A DNA stretch of 64,000 nt, from NCBI GenBank assembly GCA_002375465.1, contig DFLT01000012.1, positions 239,122 to 303,121 of the forward strand, read 5' to 3'. The stretch comes from Alphaproteobacteria bacterium UBA3612 (GTDB lineage Bacteria > Pseudomonadota > Alphaproteobacteria > Sphingomonadales > Sphingomonadaceae). Below are positions 7,977 to 17,517 of this stretch, one piece after another. The notes below the pieces were generated by a model. The model was not told where the DNA came from, did no database searches, and saw nothing but the letters and a program-made list of their open reading frames with translations. Position 1 is the first letter of the stretch; every line of letters starts with the position of its first letter. Both the position numbers and the translations under genes were made by a program.

Positions 7977-8618
7977 TCAGGCCTTTGCGCTGGGGCGTTG
8001 CATCATGGCGGCGTTCCAACGCTGCAGGTTTGGCGCATCATCAGGAATGCCCACGTCGACCCAGCGGGCAAAGCCGATTGTACAGAACAGCGTAATGTCG
8101 GCGACAGAATAATTCCCGCCGGCGACATATTCCTGATCCGCCAGTTGCGATTCGACCATCCTGAAGAAACCGGGCAGCAGCGCCCTGCTTCGTTCCGCCA
8201 GTTCGGGTATCTGCTTCATGTCCGGGGCGGCGCCGGGTGCGGCACGTTCCGCAAGGTGCGGAGCGGTATTCCTGAAAATCCCGGCGACATTATAGAGGCC
8301 GTCCAATTCGATACGCCGTTGCCATTGTTCCACCTTCGCCTGCTCCAGCGGGTCGCGGCCGAACAGGGGCGGGTCCGGATGACGGGCTTCGAAATACCGG
8401 CAGATGGCCATCGATTCGTCGATCAGTGTGCCATCATCCAGTTGCAGCACCGGCAGGGTGCCTCTGGGGTTGGTCGCCAGAAACTCCGGCGCCCGGTTTT
8501 CGCCGCTGACGATGTCGACCTCCACCATCGGCACTTCGATGCCCTTTTCGGCCAGAAAGATTCGCACGCGGCGCGGGTTCGGCGCCCGCTTCATGTCGTA
8601 AAGTTTCATGTCGGCCAT
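7977..8618 (-). CDS. Glutathione S-transferase family protein
   Basis: This cytosolic GST-fold protein has 213 residues. The N-terminal thioredoxin-like domain (about 1-80) contains the cis-proline region NPRGTLPVLQLDDG and the glutathione-binding DESMAICRY. The C-terminal helical domain has the N-cap motif-like YSVADITLF. The ATG at 8618 follows a GAGG about 5 bases upstream; an in-frame start 9 codons earlier lacks this. The residue in the usual catalytic position is not obvious (RAPNPRRVRIFLAEKG), so substrate class is uncertain. The MoxR operon ends 70 bases upstream on the same strand. Confidence 0.87.
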   Translation of the reverse strand: MADMKLYDMKRAPNPRRVRIFLAEKGIEVPMVEVDIVSGENRAPEFLATNPRGTLPVLQLDDGTLIDESMAICRYFEARHPDPPLFGRDPLEQAKVEQWQRRIELDGLYNVAGIFRNTAPHLAERAAPGAAPDMKQIPELAERSRALLPGFFRMVESQLADQEYVAGGNYSVADITLFCTIGFARWVDVGIPDDAPNLQRWNAAMMQRPSAKA

Positions 8619-8688
8619 GCTGCCTCGTGATGGCCGGCGCTGCAATGGCCGTCGCCGCTATTCCTCCCTTAAGGGGGAGGGTGAGCGA

Positions 8689-10695
8689 TCACCTGCGTTC
8701 GCGCCACCAGCTGAAGGCCAGAAGCGAAGCAAGCGCGATCAAGGCTGCCCAGGCAGGGATCAATGATCTGGTTTCAACGGCGACCAATGCGCCGCCGCCG
8801 CGCCTGGCGACGCCGGCCCAATCGCTGCCGGCGGCATCGTCCCCCGCATCGACACGGCGAATGCCCGGCATGCCTTCGTCCAGCCAGTAGACGCCGCCGC
8901 CGCTTGCCGTCGCGCTGGCATCCAGCGGTTTTGCGCGCGGGCGGATCTCTGCCAGTTCCTCGACGCCGCCGACCAGGGCAAAGCGCCGTCGCTCTCCGCT
9001 GATCACTTCGTAAAGACCGGGCTGTGCGGCGGGAACGGTGGTGCTGCTGCCCGATCGCCCCGCGTTCAGAGGCACACTGGCCTCTCCGCCATCCGGTCCG
9101 CGCACGACTGCCTCGGAAACATTGCCCATGCTCTGGCTGTCGATATTCAGGCTTTGCTCGCCGCCGCTTACGGCCAGTTGTTCTTCCTCCAGATCAGGTT
9201 CCTGCATCAGCCAATGGGCTGTGCGGCGCAGCAGTTCGTCACGCGGACCAGCGCCATCGACGGCGCGCGCCCACCACCATATGTCGGTGGAGCCGATCAG
9301 GCCGACGCGCCCGTCGCCGACGCGGTTCAGGATCAGGAGGGGGCGCTCCTCCGGCCCCTCCATCAGCACGTTGCCCTCGACCGACGCCAGTTCGGCAATC
9401 ATGCTCCAGCGGCCCCAATCGGTGCCGCCCCAGCTTTCCGGCAGGGAGCGGGTCACCGGATGGCGTCTGCCGGTTTCCGTCAGGGCGGGCCGGAAGGGTG
9501 TGCGTTTGCCGGCACCGGCAGGCACCGCCGGCAGGATGCGGCGCAGATCCGTAAAGGCGACGCTGGACCGCTCGGCATATTCAGGGCCTGCGACCACCAG
9601 CAGTCCGCCGCCCTGTCGCACACGATCCGCCAGATTCTGGAAATATAGCGGCGACATTAATTGGGTCAGCGTGAACCGATCAAAGATGATCAGGTCGAAA
9701 TCACCCAACCGCTCCTGAAACAGTTCTTCGACCGGAAAGGGGATGAGCGCCAGTTGGTCCGGCGGCGTCTGATCAAAGCTGGAGGGCAGGCGCAGAATGG
9801 TGAAATGCACCAGATCGACATTCGGGTCCGACTTGAACAGGTCGCGCCACACCCGCCCGCCCGGATAGGGGACGCCGGAAACCAGCAGAACGGACAGACG
9901 GTCGGTGACGCCGTTCAGACGTGCCAGCGCGCGGTTGTTGACCAGGTTCGTCTCGCCCTCTGCGGCGCCGACAGACAGCGCGACGTCCAGCGGCCCGCGT
10001 CGTTCGATGGGGATATTTACCGTCACCGATTCGTTGGTGGCGACGATCCGCTGCTGATCTGTGCCCGCACTCGTCCTGATATCGACCTCGACCCGCTCCG
10101 CCGAGGAATCCTCGATGCGAATGGTCAGCTCGGCGGTTTCGCCGGTGACGGAATAGGGCGGAACACGCTCGACGATCAGGCGCCGGTCGATCAGGTCGCG
10201 GTCGCCCGCCAACAACAGGTGCAGCGGTACGTCGGCGGGCAGCAGGCCGGGGGGCGGTTCGTCCGAACTAATGCCATCGCTGACGACGAAGACCGCGCCC
10301 AGCCGTCCCGACGGAATGCTCGCCATGGCGTCGTTCAGGGCAGCACCGAGGGCGGTTGCCTCGCCCGCTTCTCCGGGTACGTCGACGACCTGCCATTCAA
10401 TGCCTTCCCGTTCCGCCTGCAGGGCCGTGACGGCGCGCTCCGCCACCTCTTGGCGGTCGTCGACCGACATGCTGTCCGTTCGATCTCTCAACAGCAGGGC
10501 GACATCGTCGCTCGCTTCCCTGACTTCTTCTCTCGTCACGGGATTCAGGGCGACAACCGACAGGATTAGTGCCACCACCAGACGCGGCCACAATGTGCGC
10601 GCCGACCGAAACGCTGTGAAGAGAAGCGCGAGGAGGATGGCCCCGCCACCCAGCAACAGCGCCCATCCCGGCAGTAGCGGCGCAAATCCGATCAC
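8689..10695 (-). CDS. Large membrane protein of the MoxR/DUF58 operon (VWA/glutamine-amidotransferase-like)
   Basis: The 668-residue protein has two N-terminal membrane helices (about 10-28 and 35-52), a large periplasmic region and a C-terminal membrane helix (LIPAWAALIALASLLAFSWW). Residues 65-80 (VALLLRDRTDSMSVDD) resemble the start of a von Willebrand A domain, with D71-x-T73-x-S75 in place of the ideal DxSxS. The middle (SVLLVSGVPYPGGRVWRDL, then VRQGGGLLVVAGP) resembles the class I glutamine amidotransferase-like fold found in such proteins, without a clear catalytic cysteine. The GTG start overlaps the previous gene's stop by 4 bases. The function is unknown. Confidence 0.75.
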   Translation of the reverse strand: MIGFAPLLPGWALLLGGGAILLALLFTAFRSARTLWPRLVVALILSVVALNPVTREEVREASDDVALLLRDRTDSMSVDDRQEVAERAVTALQAEREGIEWQVVDVPGEAGEATALGAALNDAMASIPSGRLGAVFVVSDGISSDEPPPGLLPADVPLHLLLAGDRDLIDRRLIVERVPPYSVTGETAELTIRIEDSSAERVEVDIRTSAGTDQQRIVATNESVTVNIPIERRGPLDVALSVGAAEGETNLVNNRALARLNGVTDRLSVLLVSGVPYPGGRVWRDLFKSDPNVDLVHFTILRLPSSFDQTPPDQLALIPFPVEELFQERLGDFDLIIFDRFTLTQLMSPLYFQNLADRVRQGGGLLVVAGPEYAERSSVAFTDLRRILPAVPAGAGKRTPFRPALTETGRRHPVTRSLPESWGGTDWGRWSMIAELASVEGNVLMEGPEERPLLILNRVGDGRVGLIGSTDIWWWARAVDGAGPRDELLRRTAHWLMQEPDLEEEQLAVSGGEQSLNIDSQSMGNVSEAVVRGPDGGEASVPLNAGRSGSSTTVPAAQPGLYEVISGERRRFALVGGVEELAEIRPRAKPLDASATASGGGVYWLDEGMPGIRRVDAGDDAAGSDWAGVARRGGGALVAVETRSLIPAWAALIALASLLAFSWWRERR

Positions 10696-13262
10696 TCGCC
10701 AATGCGCCCCAGCAGGGTCTTGGTATGCACCTGGTCCGCCTTATAGGTGCCCGTCAGGGCGTACATGACGGCATTGATGCCAAAGCGCAGGGCCGATTCG
10801 CGCTGGGAGGGAGAAGCACCCGCCGTGCCCGCCCACAGCGCGGCCCAGTCGCCGCCGCCGATCAGGGTGCCGGACACGCGACCGCTCTGGCCGTCGGTTC
10901 CGGATTCGACCCACAGTGCGCCGCCGCCCGCCTCGCGCAGCAGATAGTAACTGCGAAACAGCACATGTTCGTCATCGGCCTGCTGCAGCGATGGCAGGCC
11001 CAGCGGCGACAGCAGCGCGCGCGCACCGCTGCCCGAACCCAGGGGCGCGCCAAAATCGAACAGGATCATGCCGCCCCGGGCCAGATAGCCACGCAGGTTG
11101 GCCGCCTCTGCCGCCGACATGCGCGGTTTGCTGGCGGCGGGCCAATAAACCAGGGGGTAGCGGCCAATGCCCTCTGCTGCCGGATCGACACGCGCGACCG
11201 GCCCGGGATCGACGGAGGTCCGCCGCCGCAGGGCGAGGGACAGGCTTTCCAGACCGCGCGCGATCTCGGTATCGGCAGAGGTGCCGCCGACATAGGCGAG
11301 CTGTAATTTGCCCTGTTCCTCCGCCTGGGCGTGGCCCGGGGATGCCAGGAACAGGGTCGCCATTACTGCAACCGCTGCGGTCGCGGTCGGAGCGCCGACG
11401 GTAAAGCGTCGCAAATTGCCGCGCAGGGCGAGCGCGACCAGAATATCCACCGCGAACAACAGCCCCGCCGCCAGCAACAGCCAGCGGCCTAGTTCGACCG
11501 GCGGCACTGCCTTGCTCGCGGGGCGCAGGCCCTCGGTTGCTAGCGGTTCAAAGGTATAACGTGGCCCAATCAGGTTGGTCAGGTTCAGTGCGCGGCGCAC
11601 GTCGCCGCTCCGCCAAATGCCGGGTGGAGTTTCCGGGCCGGCCACGGCCTCTTCCCACGCGTCCGCCTCGATGGTCGCGGGCGATGGGGCCGGTGCCAAC
11701 GTGCCTGCGGCGGACAGACCTCGCTCCAGCCGCCAGGGTTCCTGCGCGGCAATGTCGATCGCGGCGGGATTTCCGGCCAGCGGCAGCATCCGCACCAGCA
11801 TGGCCTCGAACAGTCCGGACAATGGCAGGTCCGACCAGCCGGGGTCCGCGCTCGTGTGAACCAGAATCAGCAATCCGGCGCCATGACGACGGGCACTCAC
11901 CAGCGGCGTACCGTCGGCCAGCGTCGCCCATGCCTGCACCTCGTCATCGACTCCGCGCGCCAGCAATTGCTTCGCTATGGTTGCGTCCTCCGGCGTGGGC
12001 AGGCCTGCCAGCGGTGTTCCCTCGCTAAAATCGGCCACTTGCTGCGGCTCCTGCCAGGACATGACGCCGCCCAGGGCGCGGGCGCCGCTGCGCAGGGCGA
12101 CGGGTGACAGGGCAGAGCCGTTTTCTGCCAGGCGGGGCCCAGCGAAACTTATCGCAACAGCGCCCTTTTCCACCCTGTCCAGCAGGGGTTCTGCCGCCGT
12201 GCCGCTAATGCCGACATCGGGCAGGAAGAACATGTTCGCCTCCGCCTCTGCCGCATCGGCCAGACTTGCCGATATGATCTTTGCATGGGGGTCCAGCGCG
12301 CGCCTCAGGTAGAATGAACCCGATTCCAGCGGCGGCGCATTGCCGCCCGGATCGACGATCACCACCTGCGGCCTCGCTCCGCTGCCATCGGCAAGGAACA
12401 GCGACGCCGGACCGCGACCCACGCGCAGCCGTGACACGGAGTCCCGCCGCGCAGGAGGGACGTTCAGGCGTACCGACGTTGCCTCGGAATCGAACAGGGC
12501 GAGGTCGCTGGCCAGCGTTTCCCCGTTCTCCGCGACGACGTCCACGCGGGCGCGCTCGATGTCCTCGGATGGGCGAACCACCTGGACTGCCCATCCGGAC
12601 GCCGTCCGTCCCGCGACACGGATAACTGGCTCCGGTGATGGAAAGGTGGCAATTTCCGCGCCCGCAATACGCGCGCGCATCTCATCGCTGCCGTCATCCG
12701 CAACGCCATCGGCAATCCACAGCATGTCGCTGCCGGCGGGGATGCGACGTGCGGCGGCGGCGCGGTCCAGATCCCAGGGCATGGGCTCCAGCGCGTCGAG
12801 GGCGCTCTGCGCGGTACCGCCATCCATGAACCGAACATTGTCGCCGGGCGGCTCTGCGGTCGCGGCGGTGGGGGTGATTGCAAAGCGGGTTCCGGAACCC
12901 TGCAATTCCGCAATGCGGTCCTGCGCCGCCTCCCTCATTTCCGGCCAGCGCGTCGCGGCGGCCCAGCCATTGTCGATAATGATGGTCAGGCGCGCCGGCA
13001 CATCTTCCAGAATGCGCGCCTGCCACCGCGGGCCCGCCAGCGCGCCGATCAACAGTGCGACGATCAGCAGTCTCAACAATAGCAGCCACCAGGGCGGACG
13101 CGCAGCCTGCGGCGGCGGAATGTCTTCCGGGTCCAGCAGTTTCAGACTGGGCAGCCGTACCCTTGCAGGCGCCGGCGGTGACTGACGCAGGATGAACCAT
13201 AAAGCCGGCAATGCCACCAGCGCCGCCAGCAGGAAGGGGGCGGCGAAGCTCAGGCCGCCCAC
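10692..13262 (-). CDS. BatA-type N-terminal and DUF4159 domain membrane protein
   Basis: The protein has 856 residues. The N-terminus matches the BatA/aerotolerance helix pair (about 6-26 and 58-78, LLLLRLLIVALLIGALAGPRW). Next comes a VWA-like region whose metal site is degenerate (D97-N-G-W). More helices lie near residues 600-650, one ending in a signal-like GHAQA. The C-terminal about 210 residues are a DUF4159 domain (LQLAYVGGTSADTE ... YPLVYWPAASKPRMS ... GGMILFDFGAP). It probably acts in the envelope with the MoxR ATPase and DUF58 protein. It overlaps both neighbours (13 bases upstream, 4 downstream) and begins with GTG. Confidence 0.82.
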   Translation of the reverse strand: MGGLSFAAPFLLAALVALPALWFILRQSPPAPARVRLPSLKLLDPEDIPPPQAARPPWWLLLLRLLIVALLIGALAGPRWQARILEDVPARLTIIIDNGWAAATRWPEMREAAQDRIAELQGSGTRFAITPTAATAEPPGDNVRFMDGGTAQSALDALEPMPWDLDRAAAARRIPAGSDMLWIADGVADDGSDEMRARIAGAEIATFPSPEPVIRVAGRTASGWAVQVVRPSEDIERARVDVVAENGETLASDLALFDSEATSVRLNVPPARRDSVSRLRVGRGPASLFLADGSGARPQVVIVDPGGNAPPLESGSFYLRRALDPHAKIISASLADAAEAEANMFFLPDVGISGTAAEPLLDRVEKGAVAISFAGPRLAENGSALSPVALRSGARALGGVMSWQEPQQVADFSEGTPLAGLPTPEDATIAKQLLARGVDDEVQAWATLADGTPLVSARRHGAGLLILVHTSADPGWSDLPLSGLFEAMLVRMLPLAGNPAAIDIAAQEPWRLERGLSAAGTLAPAPSPATIEADAWEEAVAGPETPPGIWRSGDVRRALNLTNLIGPRYTFEPLATEGLRPASKAVPPVELGRWLLLAAGLLFAVDILVALALRGNLRRFTVGAPTATAAVAVMATLFLASPGHAQAEEQGKLQLAYVGGTSADTEIARGLESLSLALRRRTSVDPGPVARVDPAAEGIGRYPLVYWPAASKPRMSAAEAANLRGYLARGGMILFDFGAPLGSGSGARALLSPLGLPSLQQADDEHVLFRSYYLLREAGGGALWVESGTDGQSGRVSGTLIGGGDWAALWAGTAGASPSQRESALRFGINAVMYALTGTYKADQVHTKTLLGRIGE

Positions 13263-14110
13263 GGTTCCCGCCCGTCTCTAAGAAAGCCAGCAATCGTCTC
13301 GAGCGCGGCGGCCGCAGCGATATCGGTGCGGTGCATCACTTGCGTCCAGCCCGCCCTGCCGCCCGCAGCTTTCAGGCGTTCGCGATGCGCCCCCCATGCG
13401 GCGCTGTACCGGTCGGCGATCATCTCCGCGCGTCCGACATCCGTCTCTGGGTCGTGCGGCTCGCTCCGCTCGAAGCGGACATGTCCCTTGAATGGAAAGT
13501 CGTCCTCTGCAGGATCGACGACGGTCAGAAGGACACCGCCGATTCCCTGGCCGGAAAGGCGCTCCACAAAATCGAGGCTTCCTCCGTCCAGAAAGTCGCT
13601 GGCGATGACCAGCATGTCGCCCGGCCGCACCCGCGCCGGATCGAACCGCTGGTCCAGCCCGATCAGCGCCTGCGCGATTGCGGGCACGGTGCGCACATCA
13701 GGCGAGCCGGCGACGCGCACATGCTCCTCCGCCTCCTTCGCGGCGATGGCGAGGGCGACCAGGATCTCATGCGCTCTTTGGAATTTTTCCGGGACCTGTT
13801 CCCCTGAACGGAACCTCATCGAGCCCGACCCGTCGACCCACAATAGCAGTCGGCCCGGCTCTTCCCGTTCGCGTTCGCGCACATAGAAATCGTCGCTGCG
13901 CGCAGATCGGCGCCAATCGACGCGCGCATGTGCTTCCCCGGCGGCAAGGGGCCGGTATTGCCAGAATTCCGTGCCGCTGCCCGCGCGCCGTTGCGCATGC
14001 TGCCCCGCCTGGATGGAAAGCCGCGCATGCTGGCGGCCCAGGCGCAGCGGGCCAATTGCGGCAGCCAGTCGCTCCGCCTCCGCCAGGCTATCGCTTCCTT
14101 TACCGCTCAC
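13250..14110 (-). CDS. DUF58 domain protein (VWA-like, MoxR partner)
   Basis: This 286-residue protein carries the DUF58 hallmark (EFWQYRPLAAGEAHARVDWRR at about 49-68, then SARSDDFYVRE). An intact metal-ion-dependent adhesion motif DGSGS follows at residues 93-97. DUF58 proteins almost always sit beside a MoxR ATPase and are thought to be VWA-type partners or chaperone clients. No membrane helix is evident, so it is probably cytoplasmic. Its GTG start overlaps the moxR stop by 4 bases (GTGA), and its end overlaps the BatA/DUF4159 gene by 13 bases. Confidence 0.9.
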   Translation of the reverse strand: MSGKGSDSLAEAERLAAAIGPLRLGRQHARLSIQAGQHAQRRAGSGTEFWQYRPLAAGEAHARVDWRRSARSDDFYVREREREEPGRLLLWVDGSGSMRFRSGEQVPEKFQRAHEILVALAIAAKEAEEHVRVAGSPDVRTVPAIAQALIGLDQRFDPARVRPGDMLVIASDFLDGGSLDFVERLSGQGIGGVLLTVVDPAEDDFPFKGHVRFERSEPHDPETDVGRAEMIADRYSAAWGAHRERLKAAGGRAGWTQVMHRTDIAAAAALETIAGFLRDGREPWAA

Positions 14111-15093
14111 AGCCGTTCGGCAGCCTCCGCGATCACGGTCTCGACGCTCAGGCCATCCGCGCGCGCGCCATAATCCAGCGCCATGCGGTGGCGCAGTACC
14201 GGCGCCAGCAGCGCGGCGACGTCATCCAGGATCGGCGCGCTCCGCCCCTTCAGAAAGGCGCGCGCACGTGCCGCCCCGATCAGCGCCTGGCCCGCGCGCG
14301 GTCCCGGTCCCCAGATCAACGGCACGTCGGTTTCCTGCGGCCGCAGGCGGCGAACCACACGCAGGATACCCGTCATCACATCCTCGGACAGGGGCATGTG
14401 CGTCAGCAGTTTTTGCGTTTCCATCAGTTCATCCGGCGTCAGGACCTTCTTCGCCACGGCGTCCTCTGCGCCTGTCGTCATCATCAGCATGCGGCGTTCA
14501 TCTGCCTCGGAAGGGAAGCCGACATTGATCTGCAGCAGAAAGCGGTCCAGCTGTGCCTCTGGCAGCGGGTAGGTGCCGTCCTGCTCGATGGGGTTTTGCG
14601 TTGCCAACACATGGAAGGGGCGCGGCAGGCTTCGCGCGGCGCCGGCCGCCGTGACCTGCCGCTCCTGCATCGCCTCCAACAGGGCGGACTGAGTACGCGG
14701 GCTGGCGCGATTGATTTCGTCCGCCATCAGCAATTGCGCGAAAACAGGCCCTTCGATGAACCGAAACATGCGCGATCCGTCGGCGCCGGTTTCCAGCACT
14801 TCGGCACCCAGAATATCCGACGGCACCAGGTCGGGCGTGAACTGCACCCGCTTCGTGTCCATGCCCAGCGCGGTGCCGACCGTGTTTACCAGCCGCGTCT
14901 TGGCAAGTCCCGGCAGGCCCACCAGCAGGGCGTGGCCACCGGCCAATAGCGTGATGATAACCTGCTCGACGACCTCTGTCTGCCCGACCACCACGCGTTC
15001 AATATCTTCGACGACCGCACCGAATCGTATCGCCAGGGCGTCCAGACGTGCGACCGCTTCGGCTGCAGAGGGTTCTGGTTCGTGCCGGTTCAT
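14107..15093 (-). CDS. MoxR-family AAA+ ATPase
   Basis: The 328-residue cytosolic AAA+ ATPase has Walker A GLPGLAKT (59-66) and Walker B LLMADEIN (121-128). The MoxR-typical sensor and pore segments NRASPRTQSALLEAMQERQVT and LATQNPIEQDGTYPLPEAQLDRF follow. MoxR proteins act as chaperone-like motors that mature or insert a substrate, usually with VWA-containing partners. ATG at 15093 has AGAGGA upstream; the in-frame start 15 codons earlier lacks such a signal. It is the first gene of a four-gene minus-strand operon and lies divergent from a DUF1285 gene. Confidence 0.94.
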   Translation of the reverse strand: MNRHEPEPSAAEAVARLDALAIRFGAVVEDIERVVVGQTEVVEQVIITLLAGGHALLVGLPGLAKTRLVNTVGTALGMDTKRVQFTPDLVPSDILGAEVLETGADGSRMFRFIEGPVFAQLLMADEINRASPRTQSALLEAMQERQVTAAGAARSLPRPFHVLATQNPIEQDGTYPLPEAQLDRFLLQINVGFPSEADERRMLMMTTGAEDAVAKKVLTPDELMETQKLLTHMPLSEDVMTGILRVVRRLRPQETDVPLIWGPGPRAGQALIGAARARAFLKGRSAPILDDVAALLAPVLRHRMALDYGARADGLSVETVIAEAAERL

Positions 15094-15156
15094 AAAAATC
15101 CTCTGAGGAAACTGTCGGATTGCCGTCAAACACCGCACCCCATAGGGATGTTACGC

Positions 15157-15696
15157 ATGACCTCGGACGAAGCCCTTACCGCGCCCGACACCGGGACGCC
15201 AATCTCCCTCTCGGAGGTTCTGAAGCTTGCTGCGGCAGAAAAGCTGCCGCCCGTTGACACCTGGCACCCGGAGCGCACGGGCGACAGCGAGATGCGGATC
15301 GCGTCGGACGGCACCTGGTATCACCAGGGTGATCCGATCCGCCGCAAGCGTCTTGTTCGCCTGTTCTCGCGCATCCTGCGCCGAGACGGCGACGAATATG
15401 TGCTGGTGACGCCTGCGGAAAAATTGTCGATCATTGTGGAGGATGTTCCCTTCGTCGCGGTGGAGGTCGCCATGGACGAGGGCCGCGTGGTTTTCCGGCT
15501 GAACACTGGTGACTTCGTAGAGGTCGATGCGGAGCATCCGCTCACCATGCGCGGCGACGTGCCCTATGTGCATGTGCGTTCGGGGCTGGACGCGCGCGTC
15601 GCGCGGGCGCCATGGTACCGCCTTGCAGAGGCGGTGGTGGAGCGTGGCGGCAGCACCGGCATTGTCGCGAACGGTCACTTCTTCCCGCTGGCATGA
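15157..15696 (+). CDS. DUF1285 domain protein
   Basis: The 179-residue cytosolic protein matches the DUF1285 family (DTWHPERTGDSEMRI, DGTWYHQGDPIRRKRLVRLFS, RILRRDGDEYVLVTP). No biochemical role is established for the family. The ATG at 15157 is preceded by AGGG (15144-15147) at good spacing; an ATG at 15148 is the alternative. It overlaps the Nudix gene by 4 bases. It is co-directional with the Nudix and CCA-enzyme genes, a conserved set in alphaproteobacteria. Confidence 0.85.
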   Translation: MTSDEALTAPDTGTPISLSEVLKLAAAEKLPPVDTWHPERTGDSEMRIASDGTWYHQGDPIRRKRLVRLFSRILRRDGDEYVLVTPAEKLSIIVEDVPFVAVEVAMDEGRVVFRLNTGDFVEVDAEHPLTMRGDVPYVHVRSGLDARVARAPWYRLAEAVVERGGSTGIVANGHFFPLA

Positions 15697-16295
15697 TCAC
15701 ACCCGACGAAGTCCGCAGGCGGCTGGCCGATTACACGCCCGGCGCGTTTTCCGACCGGCTCTCCGCCGATGATTATGGACAGGACCGCCCGCCGCAGGCG
15801 CTGAAGCCCGCAGCCGTGCTGATCCCCATCATTGCGCACCCGGATGGCGCTACGCTGCTGATGACTGTGCGAAACGAGCGCATGAACCGCCATGCGGGGC
15901 AGGTGGCCTTCCCCGGCGGCCGCGCCGATGCGGGCGAGACACCCGTGGAGACCGCCTTGCGAGAGGCTGAGGAGGAGGTCGGCCTGTCCCCCCGCTCCGT
16001 AGAGGTCGTCGGACGCATCGACGATTATACGACAGGAACCGGCTATCTGATCACCCCCATCGTCGGCATCGTCGCGCCGGGTCAGCATCTGACGCCGCAC
16101 GAGGCCGAAGTCAGCGATATGTTCGAACTGCCGCTGGAACGCGCGCTGAACGGCGATTACCATATCGAAAACAGCGCCGAATGGCGGGGCAGGGTTCGCA
16201 CCTATTACAGCGTGGATTGGGAGCCGCAGAACGTATGGGGCGCCACCGCCGGCATCATCGTCAATCTGTCGCGCATCCTGGCTGCGCGCGCATGA
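15693..16295 (+). CDS. Nudix hydrolase, CoA pyrophosphatase type
   Basis: The 200-residue protein contains a complete Nudix box (G-x5-E-x7-REAEEEVGL, beginning GGRADAGETPVETAL). It is preceded by MNRHAGQVAFPGG, which matches the NuCoA signature LxxHxGQxxFPGG of CoA diphosphatases. It probably hydrolyses coenzyme A or acyl-CoA to phosphopantetheine and 3',5'-ADP. The start overlaps the DUF1285 stop (ATGA) and its own stop overlaps the next gene (ATGA), so the three are translationally coupled. Confidence 0.9.
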   Translation: MITPDEVRRRLADYTPGAFSDRLSADDYGQDRPPQALKPAAVLIPIIAHPDGATLLMTVRNERMNRHAGQVAFPGGRADAGETPVETALREAEEEVGLSPRSVEVVGRIDDYTTGTGYLITPIVGIVAPGQHLTPHEAEVSDMFELPLERALNGDYHIENSAEWRGRVRTYYSVDWEPQNVWGATAGIIVNLSRILAARA

Positions 16296-17485
16296 TTCTG
16301 CCGCCGCAGCAATGGACGCGCGGCTTGTCTGCGACGACCCTGCTTCAGGCGCTGGATGCGAACAGCGGCAGAACGCGGCTGGTGGGCGGCGCGGTCAGGG
16401 ATGCACTCCTGGGCCTGCCGGTCAGCGATATCGACCTTGCCACCGAACTTCCCCCGCATGAGGTTATGGAGCGCCTGCAGGCCGCGGGAGTAAAGGCGGT
16501 ACCGACCGGCATCGCGCATGGAACCATCACCGCCGTCGCGGGCGATCTGGTCGCAGAGGTCACGACCCTGCGCCGCGATGTCGCCACTGACGGTCGCCAC
16601 GCGGAAATCGCCTATACCGATGATTGGCAGGAGGATGCGGCACGTCGCGACTTCACTATAAACGCGCTGAATGCAACGCTGCCGGCGGGACAAGTCACCG
16701 ACTTTTTCGGTGGCATCGAGGATCTGGCGGCGCGGCACGTACGCTTTATCGGCGATCCCCTGATTCGCATTGCGGAGGATCATCTCAGGATCCTGCGCTT
16801 CTTCCGCTTCCATGCGCGCTTTGCTGAGGGGGAGCCCGATGCAGCCGGACTCTCCGCCTGCATTGCCCGCGCCCGCGACCTTATGGCACTCAGCCGGGAG
16901 CGGATCGCCATGGAGCTGTTGAAGCTGCTGGAATTAGAGAACCCGCTGCCGACGATACGCCTGATGGTGGAAAATGGCATCCTTGCTTCAGTCCTTCCCG
17001 AAATTGGCAGTGCGGGCGTCCAGTCGCTGTCGCGCCTCATCGAGCGGGAGGGGCGCTATGGCATTCCCCCTGACGCCATTCGTCGCCTCTCCGCGCTTCT
17101 TCCGCAGGGTGCCGATACGGCGGAAAGCGTGGCCCAACGCCTGCGTCTTTCGCGAGCGCAGCGCAGCCGCATGATCGCCGCCGCGTCGCCGCCGCCTTCA
17201 GCGGACGACGATATACGCGCCCTCGCATTCCGGCAGGGTCATGTGACGGCGACGGACCGCCTGCTGCTGGGCGACGGAGAGGCACGCGCCGCGCTTTCTA
17301 CGCTGGCGGAGTGGCAAAAGCCGCAATTGCCGATCAGCGGCAAGCACCTGATTGCACGCGGTCTGACACCAGGCCCCGTGGTCAGCGAACGGCTGCAGGC
17401 GTTTCAGGACCTCTGGATCAGCGAGGGCTTCCCTACCGATCCGGAAATCATCGACGCGCTGATCGACCGCATATTGGCGGGCTAG
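16292..17485 (+). CDS. cca: CCA tRNA nucleotidyltransferase / poly(A) polymerase family
   Basis: The 397-residue nucleotidyltransferase adds CCA to tRNA 3' ends. The N-terminal catalytic head has RLVGGAVRDALLG followed by the metal-binding DIDLATE, and the second conserved aspartate region EITTLRRD-like (AEVTTLRRDVATDGRH) and RRDFTINAL (motif with RRDFTIN) follow. The neck domain has DHLRILRFFRFHARF. In an alphaproteobacterium with no other copy in view it could serve either as the CCA enzyme or as a poly(A) polymerase; CCA activity is more likely. ATG at 16292 overlaps the Nudix stop. Confidence 0.92.
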   Translation: MILPPQQWTRGLSATTLLQALDANSGRTRLVGGAVRDALLGLPVSDIDLATELPPHEVMERLQAAGVKAVPTGIAHGTITAVAGDLVAEVTTLRRDVATDGRHAEIAYTDDWQEDAARRDFTINALNATLPAGQVTDFFGGIEDLAARHVRFIGDPLIRIAEDHLRILRFFRFHARFAEGEPDAAGLSACIARARDLMALSRERIAMELLKLLELENPLPTIRLMVENGILASVLPEIGSAGVQSLSRLIEREGRYGIPPDAIRRLSALLPQGADTAESVAQRLRLSRAQRSRMIAAASPPPSADDDIRALAFRQGHVTATDRLLLGDGEARAALSTLAEWQKPQLPISGKHLIARGLTPGPVVSERLQAFQDLWISEGFPTDPEIIDALIDRILAG

Positions 17486-17517
17486 CATCGTTGCGGGGCG
17501 CCGCTTACATTCGCGCC

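Noticed and set aside
9661..10569. A 302-residue plus-strand frame
   Set aside because: It is antisense to the large membrane protein of the MoxR operon and has no start signal or domain.
13678..14949. A 423-residue open frame on the plus strand
   Set aside because: It is opposite the DUF58 and MoxR genes, which have clear motifs; the frame has arginine-rich shadow composition.
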